NCBI GenBank assembly: GCA_029216955.1
Contig: JANAVB010029819.1
Location: 31,360,586 to 31,424,585 of the forward strand
Reading direction: 5' to 3'
Length of the DNA: 64,000 nt
From: Iris pallida
Taxonomy: Eukaryota > Streptophyta > Magnoliopsida > Asparagales > Iridaceae
Shown: positions 36,300 to 48,742 of the stretch, piece after piece
Layout: each line of letters opens with the position of its first letter
Numbering within the stretch: the stretch's first letter is position 1
Position numbers and translations under genes: made by a program
The notes under the pieces: model-generated
Told to the model about the DNA's origin: nothing
Databases searched by the model: none
Seen by the model: only the letters and a program-made list of their open reading frames with translations

Positions 36300-39200
36300 A
36301 CAAAATTAATTAATATTATTTATATCTAAAATTCTAAATTCTCGACGTAAATAATTGAAGCGAACTCCCGCTAAAGGTTTTGTAAAGGTATCAGCTAATT
36401 AATTCTCTGTGTCTATGTATACAAGGTTTATATTTCCATTTTGTTAATGATCTCTAAGAAAATGATGTCGAATTTCAATATGCTTAGTATGAGAGTGACA
36501 TACAGGATTCTTAGCAAATTGATTGTACTAGTGTTGTCACAGAAAATAGGTATGTTTGTGTACATTAAGCCAAAGAGTTCTAAGGTTTGCTTCATCCACA
36601 GAATTTGTTCACAACAACGTCCTGCGACGATATACTCTGTCTCAGTCATTGATAATACGACAGAATTATTTCTTGCTAAACCAAGAGACTAGAGCTTTGC
36701 CTAGGAAATGACATGTGTCGCTGGTACTTTTTCTATCTACTTTGCATCCAGCAAAATCAGCATCCGAATAACCGGTTAGGTCAAACGACGTGGTTTTGGG
36801 ATACCATAAGCCGATAGAAGAAGTACCTTTAAGGTATCGGAAGATACACTTAACCGCGCACATATATAATTCCTTAGGGTTAGCCTGAAAATATGCACAC
36901 AAGCAAACACTAAACATTATATCAGGACAACTAGCAGTTAAATAAAGTAGACTACCAATCATACCTCGATACTTACGTATGTCGACCAGTTTGCCTTGTT
37001 CATCAATATCAAGCTTAGTCGAAGTTGCCATCGGTGTGCCAAGTGGTTTGACTGCTTCCAGATCAAACTTCTTTAGTATGTCTTTTGTGTACTTGGCTTG
37101 AATAATGAATGTCCCATTATTGGTTTGTTTGATTTGCAGTTCGAGAAAGAATTTCAGTTCTTCCATCATACTCATCTCAAACTCATTTTGCATACACTTT
37201 AAAAATTCTTGAGAGAGAGATTCATCACTAGATCCAAAAATGATATCATCTACATAAATTTGAATTAAAAGAAGATTGTCATTAAAAGATTTTATAAACA
37301 GTGTAATATCAACCGTTGTCAAGTAAAAAAGAGCTTAGACGATCGTACCAAGCACGAGGGGCTTGTTTCAAACCGGCTTTCTTCAACTTGAAAACATAAT
37401 CAAGATTTTTGAAATCATTAAAACCTGGAGGTTAAGCTACATAAACTTTTTCTTTTATAAAACCGTTCAAAATGCACTTTTGGCATCCATTTGAAATAAT
37501 TTAAAGTTATAAAAACATGTAAATGCACAGAACATGCGAATGGATTCTAATCTCGCAACTGGGGCATAAGTCTCAACGTAGTCGATGCCTTTTTCTTGAC
37601 TGTATCCTTGATCTACAAGGCGAGCCTTGTTACGAGTTACTAAGCCATTATCATTCAATTTATTTCAGAATACCTAGAGGGTGCCAAAGACCGGATGATC
37701 AATGTGCTAGGGAACAAGTTCCCAAACTTGATTCTGTTCAAATTGGTTAAATTCCTCTTGCATAGCATCTAGCAAAAAATTATCACTACATGCTTCTTTA
37801 ATATTTTTGGGTTCAAGCTGTGAAATAAAAGCAAATCAGAAAGTTATATCTTTACTAGAGGAACAGGTACATACACCCCTGGTAATCTCACCAATTACCA
37901 TATGCTAAAAATCTTATTTCTTTTGGCGTATCCTCTGGATTGCTGGTTATGAATTCTGGTTTTGTACGTGATTTACTTAAAGAATCAGCTGGTGCTTTGT
38001 GTGATGGTTCTGCAGGAGTTGTACTTGTTATAATTATGTCTTCATCATCATCATCATCATCGATTGAGTGTTGATTTAGTTCGTCAAATATAACATTTAT
38101 CGATTCTTCGATGATCATAGTTCTCTTGTTGAAGACTCTGTACCCTTTGCTCTTTGTCGTATAACCTAAAAAGATACCTTCATCGACCTTTTCATCAAAT
38201 TTTCCAAGATTGTCTTTAGTATTGAATAAACCATTTACAACCAAATATTTTGAAATAAGAAATAGAGGGAGTTCTATCAAACCATAGCTCATAGGGAGTC
38301 TTCTTCGATATAGGTCGAATTAGAACCCTATTTAGAACATAGCACGCTGTATTGACAGCTTCAGCCAACAGGTATTTAGGTAGACTAAACTGGTTTAGCA
38401 TAACTCTAGCCATTTCGGATAGAGTCATGTTATTACGTTCCATAACCCCATTTTATTGTAGAGTCCTAGGGCAAGATAACTCATGCAAATAATCGTGTGT
38501 GTCACAAAATTGCTTGAACTCTGCATTTTTAAATTTACAGCCATGATCATTTCGAATACGATTAATCATGATACCTTTTTTTATTTTGAACTTTCTTGTA
38601 GAAGGTGACAAATTTTGATAATGCATCGTTCTTGCGTGCAAGAAAGTATACCCACGTATATATAGAGAAATCGTCTACTATTACAAAAGCATATAACTTA
38701 CCACCTAGGCTAGCAATTCTAATAGGTCCAAATAAATTCATATGCAGTAATTGTTGAGGTCTAGTGGTACTTACAGCGTTCTTCGACTTAAAAGCGGATC
38801 GGGTAGCTTTGTTCTTTTCACATTCACTACATACTATATCCTTCTTGAAAGAAATGTCTGGCAAGCCTCGTACTAGCTTCTTTGTGGATAATCTTGAAAT
38901 TGTGTCCACGTTTGCATGATCGAGTCTCATGTGCCATAGTTGACTCTCATCACTTTTGGCCATCAAGCATCTACCTGCTTTGTTATCATCCTCTAACAAA
39001 TAGAAAGCATATATATTGTCTTCCCTGATACCTTCAAATATAGTACAACCAGTTGAGCTATCAACTATAGTACATTTGTCTTTGATGAAGTTAATACCAT
39101 AACCATGGTCAGCTAAATGGCTTATGCTTAGCAGATTATGTTTTAACTCGGTAACTAGACGGACATCTTTAATCACAATATAGGGGGCCTTACCAATATT

Positions 39201-39760
39201 TTTGATATCAGTTATGTACCCTTTCAAATTATTACCGAAGAAAATGTATCTTTCTTTCTTTTCGACAATGTTACGAATAATAAAGCATCATCGGTCATAT
39301 GCCATGAGCAACCGATGTCGATGATCCATTTGCTTCTAGCATGTGAAGGGTGTTTCACCTATAAATTAGTTTGCCAATAAAAACTTTGGTACCTATTTCT
39401 TGTAGGGTCCTGGAATGTTAGTTTTTGGTATCCATGCACAAATCTTTAAATCAACAAGCTTTCTAACTCTACATACAGAAGAAATATGACCAATGGTGCC
39501 ACAATAGTGGCATCTAGCATGTTGAGTGTTGAATGCAGTGTGTTGTGCATTGTTGGTATGTCTAGGTTTTCTAGTATAAAAGAATGCATACCTATTTCTC
39601 TTCTTGAGCAAAGGTTTGGTTTGGTTAGGTCTGATAGAGTTGGGTTTGACTGTGTTCCGATGATTCGGTAATTGACACGTGTTAGGGTAGGAAGCAGCAA
39701 CTTCAGCCTGTTTTCCTAACCTAATTTTTAACTTTTTGGAGGTGTCATATAACAAGCTAT
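36300..39760 (-). pseudogene. Ty1/copia pol (zinc knuckle, integrase, RT, RNase H), decayed
   Basis: Minus-strand blocks in order: a CCHC knuckle CHYCGTIGHISSVC (39393-39755); GAG-pre-integrase LWHMRLDHANVDTISRL with CSECEKNKATRSAF (38562-39227); the integrase core with LHMNLFGP where the family has LHMDLFGP (first catalytic Asp replaced by Asn), then RNDHGCKFKNAEF and MERNNMTLSEMARVML (38216-38641); RT (37467-37658, YVETYAPVARLESIRM and QMDAKSAF); YVDDIIFGSSDE (36666-37322); RNase H with GYSDADFAGCKVDRKSTSD and MTETEYIVAGRCCEQILWMK (36428-36649); and a tail of LADTFTKPL type to about 36330. Multiple frameshifts separate the blocks. Gag follows upstream at 39795-41200. Confidence 0.9.
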
Positions 39761-39794
39761 ATTTAATAGTGAGTGCATCATTTCTAACTATAGC

Positions 39795-41200
39795 TTATTG
39801 GAGACTTTTCTTCTCTTTAAGTAAGTCTTCCTCTAATTGGGTAATGGTCTTGTCCTTCTCTTCGGATAGTCTTTGGGTCTCGTATACTAACAGCTTAATA
39901 GAAGAAAGCTCACCTACCTCACTAGGACTATTACTAGTTCTAACATTATCTAGTAGGTCGGTAAGTCTTTCTATTTCACCTCTGTACTCTTTGAGTATCT
40001 TCTTAGAGGTCTGGTATTTACTACGCAGTCTTCTGTAATCCCATAAGAGGTCAGTAAAGGCTTCTCCTAGTTGCTCAAAGGTAAAATCATCATAAGTATC
40101 AAACAAGGGGTTAGTGGTTACCTGATCGTAAGCCATCAAACATACATTTACAGCATCATCTGATTGCTCATCTTCTAAGTCGCTGGCTTCACTTTCATGC
40201 CATATGCTTGTATTGGCATATCTTTGGGATATAGTTTTCTTCAGGTAGCCTTTGTCATATTTGTTGTTCTTTCTGGTAAATGATGATGTTATTGGACAGT
40301 CCTTTATCATGTGTCCTTTTTTTTATAGCCATAGTAGATAGGATCTTCTTCGTTGTTATTGTTATTGTTGTTGCTGTTGTAGTTCTTCCTTCTTTTGTTG
40401 AATCTCATGAACTTCTTAAATTTTCTCACAATAAGAGCTTGATCCTCAGTGTCAGAGTCACTGTCGTCGGAATTATCTTCGACAGTTCTTCTATGTTGAG
40501 CTTTAAAAGCGATCGACTTCTCTGACTTCTCATTTGGTGTTGAATCTTCAATGTCTTGAAGTTCTAGCTCGTGAGTGAGTAGCTTACCCATGAGTGTTTC
40601 AATTGACATGGTTGTAAAGTCGTCCCTTCAATGATTGTTGTAGCCTGGAACCCAGTTCTTTGTGAGAGCTCGTAGCAGTTTATGAATCTTCTCATGGTTA
40701 CCGTACTCCTTGTCTAATGATGATAGAGGATTTATATTATCCAGGAATCTTGTAAACACCTGGGTGACAGATTCGTTTGGCTTCATCTTGAATGCCTCAT
40801 ACTCCTAAGTAAGTCTGCTGATCTTTGACTCCTTGGCTTATGTTGTTCCTTTGTAGGTTACTTCGAAAAGTTTTTACACTTTATTTTATGTTGTGCATGT
40901 AGACACCCTGTTAAATTTAGTCATGTCTAAAGCAGAAAATAAAGCTTTAATAGTACATGCGTCAAGACTGGCATTTTTTTCATCCTCAGTATATTTATCA
41001 TGGAGTTTTTCAACCAAAATATCTTCAACAAGAATACGAGGAGGTTTTTTGTAGCCATCAATAACTATAGACCATAAGTCAAAATCTAGAAATTTTAAGA
41101 AGAAACTCATCTGTGTTTTCTAATAGGTGTAATTTGTACCGTCAAACAGTGGAGGTCTGTTTGTGGCTTGGCCTTCACTTGTTAACTTCACAGTTGCCAT
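39795..41200 (-). pseudogene. Ty1/copia gag (element 2), decayed
   Basis: Starts at the ATG at 41200 (MATVKLTSEGQATNRPPLFD). A Trp-to-stop change follows almost at once (TGG to TAG). Then come FDLWSIVIDGYKKPPRIL (40886-41110), MSIETLMGKLLTHELELQD (40307-40609), an Asn-rich linker, a knuckle reading YYGYKKKGHMIKDCP across a frameshift at about 40309 (first Cys lost), and a coiled-coil-like Glu/Lys-rich tail (39795-40310). It is the sister of the gag at 1-745, with which it shares the start and MGKLLTHELELQD. Confidence 0.85.
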
Positions 41201-41282
41201 GTGTTATGCTGTGATCTATATAACAGTTAAGAATAATTAAAATATATAACTGCAATGTTACCTTGCTTTACCTGTATAACCT

Positions 41283-41294
41283 GCTCTGATACCA
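41283..41294 (-). other. Primer-binding site, initiator tRNA-Met type, copia element 2
   Basis: The minus strand reads TGGTATCAGAGC, 2 bp from the LTR edge at 41297. Confidence 0.88.
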
Positions 41295-41296
41295 AT

Positions 41297-42233
41297 TGTA
41301 GGAACGAATCGTAAAGCATAATACTCTAGGGGGTGAATAGAGTAGGCAGCAAAATATTGCTAATTTAAAAAGTTAGAAGCAAGATCACAGAGAAATATCA
41401 CAAGTAAATAAATGTAAAAGAAGATAATAGAAAGCAAAAGCAAAGACGACGATGTATACTGGTTTTTCTCTTGTGAGGACTATTCCAGTCGAAAGAACTC
41501 TAGCTTCCAGTTGAATTCACTATTTGAAAATACCGCAAGTCTTCATACGAAGTCCTTGCAACTTCTACAAATGCGAGCTCCTATCCGAAGTACTCGACCA
41601 ACTTCATTTGTGAAGTGTCTTTCTTTAATCAAGCCTCTTATTACAATCGCTCTGAAGCTTCTAGACCGTATCGCACTGGCAAATCGACTAGAGGATTGTA
41701 ACTGGCTTGGAATTTGAAACTTAAAGCTTAGAACACTTTCAAAGACAGAGTAGGCTTTAGAGAGAAGAGATGAAAGTGAATGAGTGAGTTGAAATGATCA
41801 AAATCCTTCTCTATTTATAGCTTTTTCAAAGGCATAACTCTGTCAGAATTCGGGCTGAATTCTATGAAAAAATCTCGGCAAGATTCGTAACTGCAGGAGG
41901 ACCAAGTTCAAAAGCAACATTCTCTAACCGAACTCTGGCCGAACGCGGGCCGAGTTCTGTCAGGGTTTTGTTAGTTTTTTACAGAAATGATTTTTGGGAA
42001 TTTTAAAATTCCAGTTAGGAGCTTTTTGTAAATAGGGACTATTTTTTAAAACATGGGATATGCATAAAGGAAATACAAACTCGAGTGGCAAACACAGCTT
42101 CGATCTTGAACAAAATAGGAAGTAGTTCTCTGGCAATTATCCAAGAGTCCAAATAAACTTGAATAACCCTTATATCGAGACAGAGTTTGATCAATTATTA
42201 AAATCGGGTTGGACCATGGCCAATAGGCCAACA
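41297..42233 (-). repeat. Copia 5' LTR (element 2)
   Basis: The plus strand begins TGTAGGAACGAATCG and ends CCAATAGGCCAACA. It is homologous throughout to the LTR at 891-1961. The minus-strand TATA box CTATAAATAG is at 41811-41820. A dyad GAACTC (41930-41935) / GAGTTC (41952-41957) lies about 110-145 bp upstream of it. Confidence 0.88.
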
Positions 42234-43555
42234 GGCTAGGCCTGGATGAGGGGTGCCATCCGCTGCTGACGAAGAGGATGCCAGGAGATGAAGGGGATTC
42301 GAAGGGCGATCACCGGCGGAGACCGAGGGCGAGAGAAATGGCACGACTGCCAACAGATCAAAAGGAAGGACCGGGAGGGGTATGAGGCACACAGTCGAGA
42401 GCGAGCTGTAAACAGGCGCCGCGATGAGGGAGTATGCGCCACCCGGACCAGGGAAAGGGAGCACACCTTGCGCGGGGAGCTGGCTGCCCAAAAGGCGCAA
42501 CCACGGGCGTAAGAGGGGAGCTGGGCACCCAAAAGAGTGCCAGCAGGATGGGCCACAGGTTGCGGAAGGTGCCAGCAAGAAGGGACTCAAGGGGCACGAG
42601 GGCGCCAACCCCAGGCTGTAGTGAGTACACTGAGCGAGAGGGCAGGGGCGCGCCCCAGTGGCACCCAATAGGGCGTGCAAGCAGAGGTGGCGCAACCTGG
42701 ATAGGTGCAGTGTGGCATGTGCCACATGTAGAGGAGAAAGGGGGGAAATTTGGATTTGAATTCTAAAATTAGGAGGTGATGAGGGTGGGCGGGGATCTGG
42801 AGTTTGAATTCAAATATGGAGGAGAGTGGTGGGCGGGCAACAAGGGTGGCAGGCGGTAGGGGGCCATCGGAAGCAGCTGAAGGAGAGCGGCCGACAGGCA
42901 GGAGACAACACCGGCTACATTAGAGAGGAGTAGGGCGTCCACGTCTAGCCAAGGCAGAGGAGACCTGGTCGAAATGCCAACGCCGGGCCGGGGGGGAAGG
43001 ACCCCCCAGACCGACCAAGGCCAGATGGTCCGGGGACCACGGCACCAGAGACAGACGAGGATGGGGGAGACCACCCACGGGGGAGGGGGACGGTCGAGGC
43101 AGAGTCGGCCGAAGGATCCTCGACCATGGCGGGTTTCGAGCTCTCCGAGGGAGACGAAGCTCAGCGGAGGAGGGACGCTGCCGCAGGGACGAGGACTCCG
43201 GGGCATGAAGCTCGACGGCAGGAGAATAATGCCGCTGAGAGAAGAGGTCGCCGACGAGAATAGAACGCCGGAGAAAACAAGAAGTCGGAGGAGACAGCCC
43301 GGAGAGGAGAATGGAGTAAGGGGATCCACCACACGAAATACCGGGGAAGCCAGCAGCCACCGATGGGAGGCAGGAAGGAGCCTTACCTGAACCGAGGGGT
43401 TCCGCCACCGGAAGGTAATGACCACGCCAACAGAATCGCCTACTGGGAGATCTCCAAGAGGAACCCAAAAAAAAAGTAAAAAAAATAAATAAAAAATCAA
43501 AATAAAATAAAATTAAAAAATTAAAAATTAAAAACTAATATATATATATATAATT
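42234..43555. other. GC-rich block with A-rich right edge, unassigned
   Basis: A sharp composition change starts at the copia LTR edge and ends in an A-rich stretch (43465-43535, plus strand), which would fit the 3' tail of a plus-strand retroposed sequence. Long open frames occur on both strands (minus 42198-42725 and 42769-43500; plus 42974-43390), as expected from GC content alone. None shows a recognisable domain. Confidence 0.4.
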
Positions 43556-44756
43556 ATTATTTTTTAGAAAACCCCCCCATTTTATTCCATAAGACTGAAA
43601 AAGCCGAAGCTATACAAGTATACCATAAGGCACAAAATACCGAAGCCTATACACGTATACTAACAAAAGAAGGGGAGGAAAGGAAACCAAAAACGACTAG
43701 ACCGGGGATAAGAGGGAGGTCCAGAAAGCCCACTGGCCATGCTTGCAGAGGGATCTCCTCTTACTACACTTCCTGATGATCTCTGTAATCAGCTGGTCAG
43801 CAGAGAACTGATGACCTTCGTATCTCGCCTTGTTGTGATTCTTCCACAGCACCCACAATGTAGCGGCCGCTTCTATCTGATGGCCATGGGATGTCGAGCC
43901 CCAATTCTCGATACGGTCTTCGTAGCTCCCGCCTCCAAGCGTCATCCGACAACGCTTGGAGAGAAGGCTCCAAACCTTAACCGAAATGTCTCCCCAGCAG
44001 AAGATGTGGTCCACCGTCTCCAATTGACGATCGTTGCAATATGTACAAGCGGAAGCAAGGCTGTAGCCAATAGTGCTGAGGGTGTCGTCGGTGGAAAGGA
44101 TCTTGCGTATGGCTCTCCAAATGATGAAGGACCACTTCTTGGGTATGCATGTCTGCCAGAACTGAGCGATGCTAGGCGAAGGGGTCATCGCACCTCTGAC
44201 CATTCTTCTGGCCGATCTAACCGAGAAGAAGCCCGATGCGTCTTTCTGCCACCGAAACTCGTCAACGTGGGTCCCGATCGTCACTCCGCCATTACGAATG
44301 AGCTGAACCGCCTCGGGTCCGGCCCAGTCCCGCACCTTGATCTAGTTCTATTCATTGTCAATGGTGTCCTACATGTCCTTTATCTTGCAGTACTTATGAG
44401 CTTCTGAGTGGTTTAGTAGTAAGGTGTTTCCAACCCATTTATCGCAGAATACTGATGATTTACCATCGCCTACCATGAGATGCATCACCGGTTCGGCTAG
44501 AGAACGCCCGATCAGCATACGGCGCCATGCTGCAGAGGACCTGCTGTTAGAAATGGCCTTCGACGGATGGATATGCTTGAAGTATCCGGCCTTCATGAAT
44601 CTAGTCCAAAAGTTTCAAGTGGTGCGCATTTTCCACCACAGTTTCATCGAGAATGCTTTAACGATATGGGAGAGTTTGGTGAATCCCAGGCCACCCTCTC
44701 CGGTCGGCCGCGCCATGGTGTCCCAACTAGCCCAATGATGTTTGTTTTCGCCTTCA
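43556..44756 (-). pseudogene. 5'-truncated LINE, ORF2 C-terminus
   Basis: Minus strand. The block 44369-44596 reads MKAGYFKHIHPSKAISNSRS and AAWRRMLIGRSLAEPVMHLM. The zf-RVT block (43697-44335) has WSFIIWRAIRKILSTDDTL, ACTYCNDRQLETVDHIFCWG and ATLWVLWKNHNKARYEG, and ends WAFWTSLLSPV. The 3' end has an oligo(T) on the plus strand at about 43558. The 5' truncation lies at a (TA)n tract. The 640-bp open frame is fairly intact, so this is younger than the LINE at 7472, to which it is related (both contain a GPA-MAKP/GGLGF-type region and the VLWKN motif). Confidence 0.85.

Positions 44757-44809
<53 letters not shown>
44757..44809. repeat. (TA)n tract
   Basis: Pure TA dinucleotides, about 53 bp. 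Confidence 0.95.
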
Positions 44810-44813
<4 letters not shown>

Positions 44814-44899
44814 TCTGGATCAAAAGCCCCCAGTGGGAGCCCCCCAAAAGCTCCCCCTCCAAGTGCACCGTTAGATCGAGTGGGCTGCGTGGGGCCCGT

Positions 44900-47680
44900 T
44901 GTAAACCCCCTAAATTTCTACTATATTTTTTTTATAAATTGGTTTTTAATTTGTACTTCATATTTGTACGTCACGTACAAATTTGCATTTTTGTATTTGC
45001 TCGTCGAGTACGAATATATGCGAGGTACATATTTTTAGAAAAATATTTTTTATTATATAGAAATATAGCTTTCAAATAATAGGTGATAAATTTTTTTTCT
45101 ATTTATTTATTGCTAAAAGTTGCACGAAGCATCGCATTGTGAAATTTCCAAAATTTTATTTATTTATTATGAAAAGGCTATTTTAGTTAATTGGTAATTT
45201 AGAAAGTAAGTTTTATATAGTTATTCAAGAATTATGAAATATACATGAATTTAATTCATATAATTGTTATGATTTTCGAAATTAATTATTATAAAAATTT
45301 TATTATTTTGAAAAACTTAATTGAAATCTTGTTTGATTTAATATTTAGTTAATTATGATGATTTATGTTGAAAAAGATTTTATTGACAAGCCTTTAATTC
45401 AAATAGATTTATCTACCTTTGATTTGAGTTTGATAAAATAATTTTTAAAACCGTTTTGAATCAATATAGTTTTTATCTAATGGAGGATTTAAACAATCCT
45501 AATCCTTATCCCATTAGGAGTCTCCACCTCCTATATAAAGAGAGGTTCCATGATTTTTCCCATCAATTCCACAACCCCATCATTCGTGCACCGTATCCGT
45601 GCCCTCACATCCACTATATTTTTGTCCAATTCAAATACACATTTCCCGTGCCCGATAATCCCGGACACCACCATCCTCCGTACCCGACTTCCCTGCCACC
45701 AACCTCCGTCACCACCATCATCATATCACCTCGGCTAAAACAACCGACTCCCGACTCCTCCAGCCACCTCGCCAGGACTTCGCACCTCCGGCATCGACCC
45801 TGTCCTGGCCTCGACAAACATCGACTATTGTTTCCTCCAGGACGACCCCCGCGACACCACATCGTCTCCATCCAAAAAATAGCCTACCAACACCACATAG
45901 CCCATCGTCACCGGCACCATCACCCTTCACCACCGGCGCCACCATAAACCCCATAACCACCACCGTTAATAGCAAAAGAAAACCCCCAAGAAAATCAAAA
46001 CCTCTTACTTGACTCCCAGTTGTCGTCCCAGTCCGGTCCCGACCATCGCGCTCCTCCTCCTTCAGAGTCGTGGTTCCACTGCGTCACAACATACAAACCC
46101 GTGCTGAGTTCCCCGTAACAGCCCCAGCCATCAGCGGCTCCGGGGGGCATTCCCTCGACCACTCCTTGATGGGTGTCACCCAGCTTCCGAAGATGAAGCT
46201 CCCACCACACGCACGTTCATCGGTGAACCCCAGCGCGCAGTGTCATCCCTGGCCCACCGTACGGACGACCGGCACCTCGTCCCAAGCACCGGACCGGTCA
46301 GCTCCCGATGCACCGTCGCCAAGCCCCGTACGACCGAGGGCCGGCGGCCGGCAGACCCCGGTATACCCTTCCCGCTTCTTCTATGCCTACCGCTCCTCTC
46401 ACTCCCTCACTGAACTTTTCTTCACCATCCCCCTCTTCCTCATTCCCATCCCTCTCCTCTTAAGCTCCCTCTTCTTCTTTTCTAATTCTTTGAGTCTCCC
46501 AAGTCTCTCTCTGTATTTGGTTATTAATTGGGTTGCCGAGGGGAAAGCAGCAAAGTACTGCTTTTCTTCTGTTTTGTGGTTATTATATTTTTATTATTCT
46601 TATTTCTTTACTTTTTTTTTGTTTATTAAAATTTTATTATTCTGATTTCCTTACTTCTGTTTGTGGTTATTATATTTTTATTATTCTTACTTTTATGATT
46701 TGAATATAGTATAATATTAGGTATAGTTTCTATTATTTGCGTATAAATTGTAATAATGGTTATTATTCTTAATATTAATCATCTTATCAATATTTAGTTC
46801 ATCATTAGTAAATGTTATACTCATTACTATTATTAAAATTATTATTTTGAACCTTACACTACTATTTTCAAACTATATGCGGAGTAGGGGTTAGAGCCAT
46901 CTATGCAATTTCAAATTTTGGGTTTTAGCCTAAAAACATTTTTTTTTAGTTTTTATTTTTATCAAATATATTTTGACTAGTTAAACATAATTTTTCAAAT
47001 TAGAACACCAAAAATATTTTCAAGTATTACCGTAATGTTATTTTTACTAATAAAAAGATATTTACATTTTTTATCACAAAAGTTTCCTCGATTACCCCCA
47101 ATCATGACCAAATCGTTCATTCCTATCGCCTCGCAAATTCGGACCCCTTCACCTCGACCTCGGCTATTGGACAAAATTGGACTTATCAAATTATCGCACC
47201 AAACTAGGCGACACATCAGGCAAGAGACCTTGCCACTAGCTGTTTATTTTACTTTAGCTCATATTCATGTATTTATTTATTATTTATTCTTCTGCAAAAT
47301 AAACTGTGATACACGGCATAATTAGATAGAATTTTACTGCTCAGTCTATTTCCTGCTATGTATATTTTTTTACACATTGAGCTTAGATTTAAGGGACCAC
47401 CTTTGTGTGTTGCATTCACAGGCCTTGACATATTTGTACCACGTTGTTGTGAGTCACATATAGAACTCGGACATGCGTGACTGGCTGGCCACCAGTAAGT
47501 ATAAGTTGTGCGAAAGAATTAACCGTTAATAGTGTTTGCATGATTAGTTTGACTTAGCGGTTAATAGAGGTTATGTGTTGTGGATACAACACAGTAGGCA
47601 TGGGGAGGGAAGGACAATTCGTTAGCGTATGGGCTACTATGCACTTCCTTTTTGTGATTCGGATACTCCGCTGGAGATAC
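44900..47680 (+). repeat. Probable LTR of a plus-strand gypsy element, interrupted at 47681
   Basis: It begins TGTAAACCCCCTAAATTTC, a form typical of plant gypsy LTR starts. It contains a TATA box (TATATAAAG, 45532-45540) followed by a pyrimidine-rich leader. The ORFs at 45456-46645 are Pro/His/Ser-rich, low-complexity and not convincing proteins. 46640-47340 is AT-rich. No second LTR is in the window, so this rests on the start, the promoter and the fact that another element begins cleanly at 47681. Confidence 0.4.
45532..45540 (+). promoter_or_regulatory. Putative LTR TATA box
   Basis: TATATAAAG, about 630 bp after the proposed LTR start, followed by GAGGTTCC and a C/T-rich stretch. Confidence 0.45.
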
Positions 47681-48298
47681 TGTTATGACCCGCACCCGTT
47701 TTTCGGACGCGAGAGCGTGAGCAAGCCAGCTACGTATCGAACGGACTCTAGCCCGACTCGAATACGTAAACGCTGTCAAGGCTATGGTATACTTCCAAAT
47801 TATGGCAAACAAATCTATATCTCAATCCACAATAAGAATAATAATCAAGAATGAACAAGTATGGGTCGTGGTCTGCAGCCCACTAGCATATATGTCCGAT
47901 AAGACTCTAAGAAAGTAAGAAGAGTCTAAAACTGAATCAGGAAACAGGATATCTCATGATAAGGTATGAAAGCACGAGCTGAAAATAAATGCAATACGAT
48001 ACCTGAATCCCGCAAGCGTATCATCCCATCCGCTATCCAGTACTAATAGTTAACTTCATGCACTCACTAAACCTGCAGAGATCATCAGGTCCTCAGGGGA
48101 CATAGCAAGATACAAAAAAACATGCCTATCTAGCAGTTTATTATGCAATAAAGAAAATACAGGAAAATAAACGAGAAAAGACCAATCAACACGAAACACG
48201 ACTATACACGACTGGAAGAACCACTATGCATAATCGAAATGCTGGAGAAAAACAGGAGAACACGATATCACGATGTCAACGGATAACCAATCGAATAC

Positions 48299-48742
48299 TC
48301 AAACCCTCGTTCCTAGTGTGGACTCGCAGGTTTGAACTACTAACCCTCGTCTCTAGTGTGAACTCGCAGGCTAGCATCACCCTCGTCCCTAGCGTGGACT
48401 CGCAGGTGTAAACCATATACTACTAACCCTCGTCCCTAGTGTGGACTCGCAGGTTAGCATTACCCTCGTCCCTAGTGTGGACTCGCAGGTTAGCATTACC
48501 CTCGTCCCTAGTGTGGACTCGCAGGTGTGGACCAATAACTACTAACCCTCGTCCCTGGTGTGGACTCGCAGATTAGCTTACTAACTCTCGCCCCTGGTGT
48601 GGGCTCGCAAGTTAGCTTAACTACTAACCCTCGCCCCTAATGTGGACTCGTAGATTAGCTTACTAGCTCTCGCCCCTGGTGTGGGCTCGTAAGTTAGCTT
48701 AACTACTAACCCTCGCCCCTAATGTGGACTCGCAGATTAGCT
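48299..48742. repeat. Minisatellite of hairpin-forming units in LTR B (11 units)
   Basis: The core is CCTCGTCCCTAGTGTGGACT. Arms covary: TCAAACC/GGTTTGA (48299-48305 with 48329-48335), CTAACC/GGTTAG (48423-48428 with 48452-48457), CTAACT/AGTTAG (48581-48586 with 48610-48615), and CTAGCT/AGTTAG with a G-T wobble (48663-48668 with 48692-48697). Some units have one mismatch or only 3-4 pairs. Confidence 0.85.

Noticed and set aside
35740..42238. Target-site duplication for copia element 2
   Set aside because: GAGAA on the left and GGCTA on the right do not match, and the left LTR boundary is itself uncertain.
45456..46645. Open frames of 163 and 191 codons as host genes
   Set aside because: Pro/His/Ser-rich low complexity downstream of an LTR-like TATA box; no recognisable domain, and the second starts without context.
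48299..48742. CRISPR-like appearance of repeats with spacers
   Set aside because: Plant nuclear context; spacers are not unique sequences, units vary in length, and the same array occurs in three LTR copies.
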